From positions 1-64,000 of the forward strand of contig NZ_CAKMNW010000007.1 of NCBI RefSeq assembly GCF_927904885.1: a stretch of DNA of 64,000 nucleotides, given 5' to 3'. The notes below the pieces were generated by a model. The model was given only the letters and a program-made list of their open reading frames with translations. It made no database searches and was not told where the DNA came from. The position numbers and the translations under genes were made by a program. The stretch comes from Candidatus Nitrotoga sp. M5 (GTDB taxonomy: Bacteria > Pseudomonadota > Gammaproteobacteria > Burkholderiales > Gallionellaceae). Shown here in pieces: positions 1-7,766 of the stretch. Numbering within the stretch: position 1 is the stretch's first letter; each line of letters starts with the position of its first letter.

Positions 1-41
1 TCACGTAAAACCCTGATTGAAATAATTGCCGATACTTTACG

Positions 42-57
42 ATGTAAAGCTTTACAT
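42..57. repeat. 16-bp perfect palindrome upstream of toxin-antitoxin genes
   Basis: The sequence ATGTAAAGCTTTACAT reads the same on both strands. It lies about 190 bases before the toxin start, where an autoregulating antitoxin could bind, but no direct evidence links the two. It also lies inside a short reading frame that enters from the left edge and stops at 78, so it may only be the tail of an upstream gene. Confidence 0.45.
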
Positions 58-92
58 TGTCAAGCAATAAAAGTCTAAACACTTTTCTATAG

Positions 93-147
93 CAATTGAG
101 TTGGCGCGAGCCTTCGCTGGCGCGGACGTCTCACGCCAACTCAACTG
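93..147. repeat. 14-bp inverted repeat (long hairpin) before the toxin gene
   Basis: The arms at 93-106 and 134-147 pair at 13 of 14 positions around a 27-base, GC-rich loop. No T-run follows on either strand, so it is not a standard intrinsic terminator. It could be an operator, a processed leader structure or a dispersed palindromic repeat. I see no second copy in the window. Confidence 0.5.
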
Positions 148-249
148 ACTACAAATTTCGACATATGGGATTTTGCTGGTAGGATTTGGGGTTAATGTAT
201 TTGTAGCCCCCCGTGTTACTTGAACGGGGAGGTAATGGGAGTATGCAAT

Positions 250-747
250 GTGAAAAAAAATAATAAAAAGATTGCAACCCAAAACAAAACGGTTGCGGTA
301 GAAGAAAATTTATCGCAAAATTGCGATAAATTGGGATGGAAATTTATGGTCTATATTTCCCCTACGGGTAGTACTGCATTACAAAAACAGATCGACGAAA
401 TAGATGAAGTTGTAATTCAAAAATTTAAAACAAGAGTTAGGTATTTATCGAATACTTTTAAGCGTGACTGGAATCGACCTCACGCTAGAAAACTAAAAGG
501 AGCGACCGATATCTACGAGATAAGATTTGAAGCCAATGGCGTTCAGCAGAGGCCAATAGGCTTTTTTGGCCTCTTGAGTAACGACTTTACCATATTAATT
601 TGGGCAACTCATAAACAGGATATATATGACCCAGCTGAAGCCATTGAAACAGCCAGCAAACGCCGAGATTTCCTTAAAAAAGGAACAGCTAGTAATTCAC
701 CTCTCCAAATCGATGGAGAAAAGTTTCCTTGCTCTGAAGAATCCTAA
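250..747 (+). CDS. HigB/RelE-like toxin (phage Gp49-like, DUF891 family)
   Basis: Predicted ribonuclease-type toxin of a type II toxin-antitoxin pair. The recognisable core begins near LGWKFMVYI and runs through KLKGATDIYEIRF and GFFGLLSNDFTILIWATHKQ to a basic tail with KRRDFLKKG. That order (a strand-forming middle, then an alpha-helical K/R end) is typical of HigB/DUF891 toxins, which cleave mRNA on ribosomes. The N-terminal 35 or so residues are lysine- and asparagine-rich and are an extension over the usual length of about 110 residues. Start choice is uncertain: GTG at 250 has GGGAG at 237-241 at good spacing, while an in-frame ATG at 235 and TTG at 220 have poorer spacing. The 3' end overlaps the antitoxin gene by 35 bases, so translation is probably coupled. 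The toxin-first order is that of higBA rather than relBE. Confidence 0.7.
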   Translation: MKKNNKKIATQNKTVAVEENLSQNCDKLGWKFMVYISPTGSTALQKQIDEIDEVVIQKFKTRVRYLSNTFKRDWNRPHARKLKGATDIYEIRFEANGVQQRPIGFFGLLSNDFTILIWATHKQDIYDPAEAIETASKRRDFLKKGTASNSPLQIDGEKFPCSEES

Positions 748-1189
748 AGCAAGGGCCGCTTATGTTGAGGCGGAACTAGTTAATAGTTTGGCTCACCAAA
801 TTCGTATAATTCGGCAACAACGTGGCTTATCACAGAGACAACTTGCTGAAAAACTGGGAACGACGCAGACAACCGTATCAAGACTTGAAGATCCATCATA
901 CGGTCGTTATTCAATGCGATCTTTATTGGCGTTAAGTAAGGTGTTTGATACGGCTATTTTGGTTCGATTCATGCCATTTTCTAGATTTATGCCAGATACT
1001 TGGGATACACACCCTAAAAATTTTGAGGCTTTATCTTATGAAGATGAAGCGCCATTGGTACATTTTTATACTGAGAATAAAAATGGTGCGCACATTGTCC
1101 TAAATGAGAGCAAAAGTGTTGCTCTATACGAAAGCAAGAACATTTTTAGTGAAAGCTCTCAGCATTTAATTGAGTCGTGTTATATGTGA
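713..1189 (+). CDS. HigA-like antitoxin, helix-turn-helix XRE family
   Basis: A 158-residue protein with an N-terminal XRE-type helix-turn-helix at about residues 28-80. The key stretches are IRIIRQQRGLSQRQLAEKLG and TTQTTVSRLEDP. The remainder is acidic and would bind the toxin. The start is ATG 713, inside the end of the toxin gene; the frame is open further upstream to 626, but there it only shadows the toxin gene. In HigBA systems the antitoxin neutralises the toxin and represses the shared promoter. The C-terminal part beyond residue 85 (from RFMPFSRFMPDTWD) is longer than in minimal HigA proteins and is unassigned. Family assignment is firm for the DNA-binding domain; the pairing with the upstream gene rests on overlap and order. 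Confidence 0.75.
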   Translation: MEKSFLALKNPKARAAYVEAELVNSLAHQIRIIRQQRGLSQRQLAEKLGTTQTTVSRLEDPSYGRYSMRSLLALSKVFDTAILVRFMPFSRFMPDTWDTHPKNFEALSYEDEAPLVHFYTENKNGAHIVLNESKSVALYESKNIFSESSQHLIESCYM

Positions 1190-1214
1190 GAAAATTTAAA
1201 AATTAAGGATTGAT

Positions 1215-1640
1215 ATGACAGAGGAAAATGACTTCGACACAATAACAAATGAACAATTTGTATTAAAAGGCCGTTTAACTGCCGATGATCTTTACGTTGA
1301 TGGGTTATCACAAATTACTTTTGGATTTCCGGTTACAAAATTGTTATTCCATACCATTATTGAAACGAGAAGTGCAATCAATCTCGAAAAACGAATAGCA
1401 AGGCAATATATGACAATACCAACGGTAGCTGCTATAGAATTGGCTCATCTGATTCTTACTATTGCAAAAAAATCAGAAGCCCAGTTGATGAAAGACCTAA
1501 ATGAAGGCGGAAAGGAAAAGGTAGAAAAGTTGTTGAATGATTTTCACTATACTGTCTCCCGTAAGGGTGTTGAAGAAGAAAATAAGGTAAAAATTGCAAC
1601 TGCCAAAACTAAAAAAGCAAAATTTATTCAAGCAGAATGA
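1215..1640 (+). CDS. Hypothetical protein downstream of toxin-antitoxin pair
   Basis: I do not recognise this 141-residue protein. It has a good ribosome binding site (AAGGATT before the ATG), starts 26 bases after the antitoxin gene and ends 48 bases before a strong terminator, so it is probably the third gene of the same transcript. The first half is mixed alpha/beta. The middle (IARQYMTIPTVAAIELAHLIL) looks helical. The C-terminal 40 residues are rich in lysine and glutamate and end with a basic AKTKKAKF segment. It has no signal peptide and no transmembrane segment. A role as an accessory of the toxin-antitoxin pair is possible but unproven. Confidence 0.6.
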   Translation: MTEENDFDTITNEQFVLKGRLTADDLYVDGLSQITFGFPVTKLLFHTIIETRSAINLEKRIARQYMTIPTVAAIELAHLILTIAKKSEAQLMKDLNEGGKEKVEKLLNDFHYTVSRKGVEEENKVKIATAKTKKAKFIQAE

Positions 1641-1687
1641 TCAATTGCCAGTGCCCAGATTTATCTCTTCTGGCGCACCAGTAAATC

Positions 1688-1717
1688 AAAGGGTTAGGCA
1701 GAAATGCTTAACCCTTT
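1688..1717 (+). terminator. Rho-independent terminator after the toxin-antitoxin operon
   Basis: The 13-base arms 1688-1700 and 1705-1717 pair at 12 of 13 positions around a GAAA tetraloop and run into a T-stretch (to 1719). The position 48 bases after the third gene fits the end of that transcript. Confidence 0.85.
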
Positions 1718-2691
1718 TTCTATCCTGGCTAGCACCAGACTGGATAGTTGCAAACATCTCATCTAATAGCAACGATCAAACTTCATTTCATAATGAGCAG
1801 CATGATGAACGCTGTAGACAAGTATCGAAATACGTACCTGTATCACAGCGTTACTATGAGATAAATTGTACTGATTGAAAATCACATACTTAACTACCAC
1901 CTACTAAAGTAGGTGTGTTAGCGTGGCCGGCGCAGAGGACTAAAGTCCTCTTGCACGTTCGGATAAACGCGCAAAACCAGCAGGGCAAAACGTGATGTAG
2001 TTGTTCCTCACATGCTAAATTTGCAAGACTAAAGCTGACTGGCTAAAGTCGGTAGTTTAAACCTTGCAATTGAAATTAAGTATCAAAGTCGCGGCCAGCT
2101 CTGTGGAGAGGAAAAGCGCAGCGGGCTTGTTTCACCATGCCAGATTGTCTAGCATCAACTGAAAGACTCTAAACAGTGGCCAGCGATAGGCAAGCCGAGG
2201 ATTACACGGGTCAAAAAAACTAGGCCCCTACATGAGATCCGCCGGCACTTGAAGGTACGCCAACATCCTGTATATTCCGAGTTGGTATCGCGGCTATAAC
2301 CGCCGTCGTAGCGCTTTGGAGCAGACCCATAAATGTAACGACAATAGATTTTGCTTCGAGCATTATTTCCAATTAAGCTCGGCTCAAACAAATGAGCGCG
2401 CTGGGGTACTTCAAGGCCAACTGCCTAGGACAGATACGTCGCTGATGCGGTCTCTTTGTGCTTCAGATTAGTAGGCTGAAAAAGGAATACTCGACACCAA
2501 TTTGTGCAAGCCGGAGGGAAAAGCCTTGTCTAAGAATTGACGGAGGGGAAAACGTCAACCTCTCTGTGTAAAAAAAGCTAAAACATGGACTAAATTCCAC
2601 ACTTTTAAATCAGTTCTACAAGCTGACTCATTTGGATGATGACTCAAAGGAAAATTGAGACCGCTCAAATTGCTCAGATCACATAAAACTA
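1718..2691. other. Non-coding stretch with hairpins, no supported gene
   Basis: About 1 kb with no convincing protein gene on either strand. A minus-strand open frame at 2155-2391 has no recognisable features. The first part holds a cluster of ACTAAAGT hairpins (listed separately). Near 2505-2560 there are two short motifs with a GGAGGGAAAA or GAGGGGAAAA core; the second sits in a 6-bp TTGACG/CGTCAA hairpin. The composition and mixed remnants suggest decayed mobile or repeat DNA. Confidence 0.4.
1897..2069. repeat. Cluster of ACTAAAGT hairpins, IS200/IS605- or REP-like
   Basis: Two perfect hairpins share the same loop: arms 1898-1905/1908-1915 (CACCTACT) and 1934-1941/1944-1951 (AGAGGACT), each closing on AA. 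A third CTAAAGTC copy lies at 2043-2050 and a CTAAAG at 2029-2034. Both sit inside an outer stem made by TTGCAAG (2021-2027) and CTTGCAA (2063-2069). Small hairpins with a TAAA-type loop are typical of the ends of IS200/IS605-family elements and of REP sequences moved by related Y1 transposases. No transposase or TnpB gene remains nearby, so this would be an orphan end or non-autonomous copy. Confidence 0.5.
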
Positions 2692-2719
2692 TTTACACCA
2701 TCCGGTTAACTGGTACTAT
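2692..2719 (+). promoter_or_regulatory. Possible sigma-70 promoter of the small secreted protein gene
   Basis: TTTACA at 2692-2697 and TACTAT at 2714-2719 are separated by 16 bases and lie 65 bases before the next start codon. The -35 element differs from consensus at one position; the -10 element is weaker. Confidence 0.35.
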
Positions 2720-2784
2720 ACGCTAGTCAAGTCAACCTTGATCCTATATAACCATCCTTCCAACTTTATATTTAGGAGCTTTTC

Positions 2785-3129
2785 ATGAAAAAGAGTCTTA
2801 TAAATATCACAATTATGTCTTGTTTTGCATTAGGTGCTACCTTGGCGCATGCTGGTAACATGACCGGTATTACTGCCTCTGGTATATACACCAACACAGG
2901 GGTATCCTATGGGCCATCTGGCGGCAGAGGTAACCAGCTTGCAGGCGCGGATGGCCGTGTTCAGCCATCTGGAACAGCATTTGAGATTCAGACACAACCG
3001 CCTGCACACTATCATTACAAGCATGTTTCTAACCAAACCAACATCGTTCAGTCTGGACCTAATGGACCGTTCAATCAATTGGGAAATCCAGGGATGTACC
3101 AACAAGAGTATTACCCCATGGGGAGGTAA
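2785..3129 (+). CDS. Small secreted Gly/Asn-rich protein, function unknown
   Basis: A 114-residue protein with a clear Sec signal peptide: basic MKKS, a hydrophobic core, and a likely cleavage after LAHA near residue 23. The mature part is rich in Gly, Asn, Gln, Pro and Tyr (YGPSGGRGNQLAG, QPPAHYHYKH, NGPFNQLGNPG) and has no cysteine, transmembrane segment or known motif. This suggests a flexible periplasmic or extracellular protein. AGGAG lies 7 bases before the ATG. The gene stands alone between a possible promoter and a strong terminator, which supports a real monocistronic gene. I do not recognise a family. Confidence 0.7.
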   Translation: MKKSLINITIMSCFALGATLAHAGNMTGITASGIYTNTGVSYGPSGGRGNQLAGADGRVQPSGTAFEIQTQPPAHYHYKHVSNQTNIVQSGPNGPFNQLGNPGMYQQEYYPMGR

Positions 3130-3171
3130 TAAAATACGTTCAGTAGCAATGAATGATCATTTCCTCAAAGA

Positions 3172-3202
3172 AATAAAGGCCGGCTTAAAGCTGGCCTTTA
3201 TT
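3172..3202 (+). terminator. Rho-independent terminator after the small secreted protein
   Basis: Arms 3172-3184 and 3190-3202 pair over 13 bases (one G-T pair) around loop TTAAA and end in a T-rich tract at 3200-3204. This is a strong intrinsic terminator 42 bases after the stop codon. Confidence 0.88.
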
Positions 3203-4096
3203 TTCTATTCGCGTAATCGATTGGGTAAATTTGATATTTTTAGAGCCTCGAGTGCATAGACGTGAGCTTTTAGTCGCAGATATACATAATCGTGCAGGCC
3301 GTATGCACGGTATAGATGACTCCAGTTTGATTATTGAATTCCGCAAAGCCTAATGAGACTTTATTCTCCGGTTTGCAATAGGCTGAAATTCTATCCAATG
3401 ACGTTCAATCATTACAGTATATTCACATAAAGTTTTAATCATTGTCATTTTGAGTGGCGCCGGTTAATTTGCTGCCCAGATCTTTGCGATCAGCCATGAG
3501 CTGTTATGCCAAAACAGTCCAACTAAAGCGGCGTCAGTTTGCTACTAGCGTCGTTCGTCTTAAAATGACGCATACAATCAGATTGGAGAATCATCCTTAC
3601 CCACAACTAAATCAAAGAAACTGGAACTGGCGTCGCATCAACAGAAAGATTGTACGACAAGCAGTGAGATATTTGAGCACATTGGGCCGATAGTGTGCTG
3701 CTGTGCTAGCGCTTTCATCCGAGTGCGTAGGTAGAAAGAATGCTGGATAGATCCGCCCACTTGGCTCACATCACGGGACAGCATGCCATGGGAAAAAGAT
3801 TCTCGCCTTGAGCATAAGCGGTGCAATAGGCTTTGTGTTTATCTATTACGAGTTATTTATCAGTGCAACAAAAATACCAAGTACTACACCACTGATGATC
3901 TGACTGGCCCACGAGCAACGCGTTAGGACGTTGAAGTAAGTAGCCAAGAAAAGCAAGCCTTACAAGCATCTTGCTGAATTAAATTTAAGTTCGAATCGCT
4001 AGTTATTTATCAACACATCTGCGATTATCTATATTAAAAAAAATAATAGGTTAAACCTATAACATCAAATCCAATATGTAATGATGTCTATCTCCT
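3203..4096. other. Gap without a supported gene
   Basis: No intact gene is visible. The plus frame ending at 3353 reads ELLVADIHNRAG and DDSSLIIEFRKA before a stop and looks protein-like, so it may be the 3' end of a lost gene. Its family is not clear. An open frame at 3454-3693 has a skewed basic composition and no start signal. The last 120 bases are AT-rich and could carry the promoter of the next gene. Confidence 0.35.
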
Positions 4097-4714
4097 ATGA
4101 AACCCTACTCAGAATCATGCGAACAAAATCAGGTTCCTATACTTAAAGTTTTACAAAAAATATTTGTCAAGCAAAAGCATGTATTGGAAATAGCAAGTGG
4201 AACCGGCCAGCATGCCGTTTATTTCGGACGTGCGCTCTCTCACCTTACTTGGCAAACCAGTGACTTATTGCAAAATCATGCGGGCATTTTGACCTGGCTG
4301 GACGAGGCTAAGTTACCTAACGTACTTCCACCTGTGGTCATAAATGTTAATGATAGCCAATGGCCTATCGAAGTAGTAGATGCTGTGTTTAATGCCAACA
4401 CGGTGCATATCATATCGTGGCCGGAAGTTGAACTAATGTTTGCAGGAGTAGCACGTATTTTAAGTGCAGGGGGTATTCTGTGTCTGTACGGCCCCTTTAA
4501 CTATGAGGGGAAATTTACCTCTGAAAGCAATGCACGGTTCGATACATGGCTTAAATCACGCGACAGGGACAGCGGTGTACGGGATTTTGAAAATATTAAT
4601 CGGCTCGCCGAAACGCATGGCCTTTTCCTACTCGAAGATGTAACCATGCCCAGCAACAACCGAATTCTGGTATGGCAACGCACTCCACCACCCATACAGC
4701 AGCATGAGCATTAA
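4097..4714 (+). CDS. DUF938 family SAM-dependent methyltransferase
   Basis: A 205-residue cytoplasmic protein of the DUF938 family, a class I SAM-methyltransferase fold of unknown substrate. The glycine-rich motif I is HVLEIASGTGQHA at about residues 29-41. Further family signs are VVINVNDSQWP, a motif equivalent to the usual DAVF-NANTVHIISW stretch, and LCLYGPFNYEGKFTSESNARFDTWLKSRD. Length is normal for the family. No good ribosome binding site precedes the ATG, but the reading frame begins where the family usually begins (KPYSESCEQNQ). The next gene starts inside its last codons (11-base overlap). Confidence 0.85.
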   Translation: MKPYSESCEQNQVPILKVLQKIFVKQKHVLEIASGTGQHAVYFGRALSHLTWQTSDLLQNHAGILTWLDEAKLPNVLPPVVINVNDSQWPIEVVDAVFNANTVHIISWPEVELMFAGVARILSAGGILCLYGPFNYEGKFTSESNARFDTWLKSRDRDSGVRDFENINRLAETHGLFLLEDVTMPSNNRILVWQRTPPPIQQHEH

Positions 4715-5840
4715 AATAATCGAATCCATAGCAGATATTGCTGAGACGCAATGGAACGCCCTCGCGGGAAATAATCCATTTCTTTCCTATGCCTTCTTAC
4801 GGGCACTGCAAGAAAGTGGCTGTGCATCCGCGCGTACTGGATGGGAAGTGCAATTTCTAACAGTCTGGCAAGACAATATTCTTGCTGGTGCCATGCCGAT
4901 TTATCGAAAATATCACTCCTTCGGCGAATTCGTTTTCGATTGGGCATGGGCCGACGCTTACCAGCAACATGGGCTAAATTATTACCCCAAATTATTGTGT
5001 GCTATTCCTTTTACGCCTATCACCGGAACACGACTGTTGGCGACAGCCCCTGAAATTCGAACACAACTAATTCGCTATGCTCTGCAAATGGCGCAGGAGT
5101 CTGGCGTATCCTCCCTGCATTGCCTGTTTCCTGACGAAAATCAGGCTCTTGAAATGCAACAGGAAGGAATGATGTTGCGTCGCGGTGTACAGTTTCATTG
5201 GCAGAACCCTGGATATGCCACTTTCGATGATTATCTGACCAGCCTGCGTCAAGAAAAACGCAAAAAAATTAAGCATGAGCGGCGCAAGGTGAAAGAAGCC
5301 AATATTAGCTTCAATCGTATTCGCGGCAATGAAATCTCAGAAGCACAGTGGAATTTTTTCTACCAGTGTTATACCCGTACCCATAGTCAGTACAATTCCC
5401 CGCCGTCCTTAAATTTTAATTTTTTTAAAAATATCGGCACGGCTATGCCGGAAAATATTCTACTGATCATTGCATTGCGCAACGGTAAACAAATTGCCAG
5501 TGCACTCAATTTTTTTAACACAGATGTTCTTTACGGTCGCTCATGGGGTACGTTGGAGTATCATCCTGGACTGCACTTCGAAGCTTGCTATTACCAAGCA
5601 ATTGAATTTTGCATTGAACATAAGATCACTATCTTCGAAGGCGGTGCCCAAGGAGAGCATAAACTTGCCAGAGGTTTTCTTCCCGTAACAACTTGGTCAG
5701 CACATTGGCTGGCGCATCCGCAATTCTCACAAGCAGTGGAAGATTACTTAAAGCGTGAGACAGGAAACATCACCCAGTATGTGGATGAGCTAAACGACAG
5801 CAATCCTTTCAAACACAAGCAACCGGTCGGACTTAAATAA
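4704..5840 (+). CDS. DUF482 (GNAT/FemAB-like) acyl- or aminoacyl-transferase
   Basis: A 378-residue protein of the DUF482 family, now usually described as GNAT/peptidoglycan-recognition proteins related to FemAB. The conserved signs are NPFLSYAFLRALQESGC near residue 24, the WADAYQQHGLNYYPKL segment near 80, and the repeated GNAT halves, with the second carrying YGRSWGTLEYHPGLHFEACY and the family stretch FEGGAQGEHKLARGF. FemAB relatives transfer amino acids or acyl groups to cell-wall or polysaccharide precursors; the substrate here is unknown. It overlaps the upstream methyltransferase gene by 11 bases, so both are probably translated as one unit. A 7-bp hairpin (5866-5872 with 5885-5891) follows the stop but has no T-run. 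Confidence 0.85.
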   Translation: MSIKIIESIADIAETQWNALAGNNPFLSYAFLRALQESGCASARTGWEVQFLTVWQDNILAGAMPIYRKYHSFGEFVFDWAWADAYQQHGLNYYPKLLCAIPFTPITGTRLLATAPEIRTQLIRYALQMAQESGVSSLHCLFPDENQALEMQQEGMMLRRGVQFHWQNPGYATFDDYLTSLRQEKRKKIKHERRKVKEANISFNRIRGNEISEAQWNFFYQCYTRTHSQYNSPPSLNFNFFKNIGTAMPENILLIIALRNGKQIASALNFFNTDVLYGRSWGTLEYHPGLHFEACYYQAIEFCIEHKITIFEGGAQGEHKLARGFLPVTTWSAHWLAHPQFSQAVEDYLKRETGNITQYVDELNDSNPFKHKQPVGLK

Positions 5841-6971
5841 TCGTAGCGATAATTGAGCTGATCGAGGGGTGATTTTGCGTGCTTTCACCCCAAGTGGCAT
5901 CCCTGACTTCCCCACTTGACGATTTTGCAATATAACAATAGACCGTTATCCAAAAAACAGTGATAAATACACTGATATGCTCAATTTGCTGTCGATTAAT
6001 TTGTTGGGCCGTTTCCTTGGACAGAATGTCGCCGCATTAAATTTGTGCTATTACGACAAAGGCGCTCAGATCAAAAATCCGTCCCATATCTCAAAACTGG
6101 TTGCAAACAGGGCTTAAGCGCGGCATGAGTCGGTTGACGCAGGCGATATCAGCTTACATAACAGCTAACCATCTGAGCCCCCGCGCGGAGAAGGCTTGAG
6201 CGGCATCACCTTGTCACTGGTGTTAGATCGAATGCTACACTCAGCGAGGTATAAACGGCAGTTGTTGCCACGCTAACGCGCTGGGTGGCGCATTGGTCAA
6301 AGGTCACCGCAACCGATTCCTTTCATTTTTCAAGACGACCTGAAATTGCTATCTGAACTATTAGCACAACAAGCAACTTAGCTGACGCTGCAAGCATCCG
6401 TCAAGCGAACAAAAGGGACTGTCGGGCTCATTTTTTCAATCTTTGCGACATTGAAATCACACCAAATTCCGGCGCATTTATTGTAGTAGCCAACACTTGG
6501 ATATAACTTTAATCAAATCCTTACATCAAGGTTATGTTATTATAAATAACAAGTTAATTGACTCATGGTTGAAGCAAGAATTAGTAGCCTCTTCGAATTA
6601 AAAGCAACAAGTGGCAAGCCCTTATTTCTTTTGAGGGTAAGAGATGCTGAATGGATTACAAATTTACATAGCATAGAATTGAAGGCAACTTAACAGTATG
6701 TTTGTCCTGCACGATACCGCTTTTTGATACCCTCTCTCATAGATTAAAGAGGTCAAAATCCTAGACTAGCAAAGCTAATCAGTCAGACTTACACTAAAGC
6801 TTTTCATGTTTTATCCGATGACCAATCATTAGCCTAGTAAAAACTCAATTAACTTAATAATTGAAAGTTTAGCAACAAAATACGGCCTCATCTTATCAAC
6901 ATGAAAGGCGATAGTTATGCGCGTAGCAAACCTGCCATCATCACAAAAATCGAAAACCTAAGGAAGCTCAG
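5841..6971. other. 1.1-kb gap before the XrtA locus
   Basis: No intact gene is visible. Short protein-like pieces occur, for example a plus-strand frame reading DDLKLLSELLAQQA before a stop near 6380, and a 42-codon ATG frame at 6565-6693 with no ribosome binding site. They suggest decayed genes but I cannot name them. The AT-rich last 400 bases must hold the promoter of the export operon; I could not pick a convincing box pair. Confidence 0.35.
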
Positions 6972-7604
6972 ATGAACACCTCATATAACAATACTCTGAA
7001 AATGCTAGCTTTTTTTACTGTAGCACTTTCGATCTTCGCACTCGGGGGTTGTGCCAACACCCCACGTATAACTCTTTCTCCATCAGACGAACCCCCCTCA
7101 CATGACTACCTGATTGGCCCAGGCGACGCCATTAATATTATAGTTTGGCACAATCCAGAAGTCTCCATGTCAGTTCCCGTTCGCCCAGATGGCAAAATCA
7201 CGACCCCTTTGGTAGAAGACCTGCCTGCCATGGGAAAAACGTCAACACATTTGGCCCGTGACATTGAAAAAGCACTGGCTATATACATTCAAGATCCAAT
7301 TGTCACGGTTATTGTGACTAACTTTGTTGGACCATATACTGAGCAAATTCGTGTTATAGGAGAAGCTGCTACCCCCCAAGCTCTTAGTTATAAGAATGGT
7401 ATGTCACTAATGGATGTCTTGATTGCTGTAGGTGGCGTAACAGATTATGCCGCAGGCAACAAAGCCAGCGTTATCCGCAAAATCGATGGAAAGTTGCAGC
7501 ATATTGCTGTCCGGTTAGAGGATCTCATTCAAGATGCCGATCTCTCAACCAACATTCCAATGCGTCCAGGGGATGTATTAGTAATACCTGAAAGTTTTTT
7601 CTGA
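6972..7604 (+). CDS. XrtA-associated polysaccharide export lipoprotein (Wza-like)
   Basis: A 210-residue outer-membrane polysaccharide export protein of the short type found at the head of exosortase A loci. It has a lipoprotein signal peptide with lipobox LGGC and lipidated Cys27. The Poly_export domain begins at DYLIGPGDAINIIVWHNPEVS (about 45-65) and VRPDGKITTPLVEDLPAMGKT. One SLBB-like domain follows (IRVIGEAATPQALSYKNGMSLMDVLIAVGGV, about 125-155). It ends at a terminal Phe. AGGAAG lies 6 bases before the ATG. It is shorter than E. coli Wza (379 residues) and lacks its C-terminal membrane helix, as usual for this subgroup, so the outer-membrane pore may need a partner such as the beta-barrel protein encoded further downstream. 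Confidence 0.9.
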   Translation: MNTSYNNTLKMLAFFTVALSIFALGGCANTPRITLSPSDEPPSHDYLIGPGDAINIIVWHNPEVSMSVPVRPDGKITTPLVEDLPAMGKTSTHLARDIEKALAIYIQDPIVTVIVTNFVGPYTEQIRVIGEAATPQALSYKNGMSLMDVLIAVGGVTDYAAGNKASVIRKIDGKLQHIAVRLEDLIQDADLSTNIPMRPGDVLVIPESFF

Positions 7605-7691
7605 TTGATATTATCTTCCTAAGTGTACAGACGTAGTTTGAGTGAGAAAGCGTCACACATAAAACTATTCAATACATTCCATAACAAAATA

Positions 7692-7720
7692 AGCATTTCG
7701 TTATGCAATCACGAAATGCT
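7692..7720. promoter_or_regulatory. 10-bp perfect inverted repeat between export and chain-length genes
   Basis: AGCATTTCGT (7692-7701) and ACGAAATGCT (7711-7720) are perfect reverse complements around a 9-base spacer. The site is 47 bases before the chain-length gene. No T-run follows, so an operator or an mRNA structure that sets the ratio of the two products is more likely than a terminator. Confidence 0.5.
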
Positions 7721-7766
7721 GTTAAATTAAAAACTGATACCACACCATTATGGAGAAATTAGCAAA

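Noticed and set aside
1-78. Reading frame entering from the left window edge
   Set aside because: Only 25 codons are visible, with no family signature; it may be the end of an upstream gene but cannot be supported.
2155-2391. Minus-strand 78-codon frame
   Set aside because: Composition is not protein-like, no ribosome binding site, no motif, and it lies in repeat-rich DNA.
2490-2580. Group II intron or structured catalytic RNA
   Set aside because: GGAGGGAAAA-like motifs first suggested a domain V, but the conserved domain V sequence and a maturase are absent.
3454-3693. Plus-strand 79-codon frame
   Set aside because: Basic, Arg/Asn-rich random-like composition, no start signal, no similarity to any family I know.
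6565-6693. 42-codon ATG frame in the gap before the XrtA locus
   Set aside because: Somewhat protein-like, but no ribosome binding site and no recognised family.
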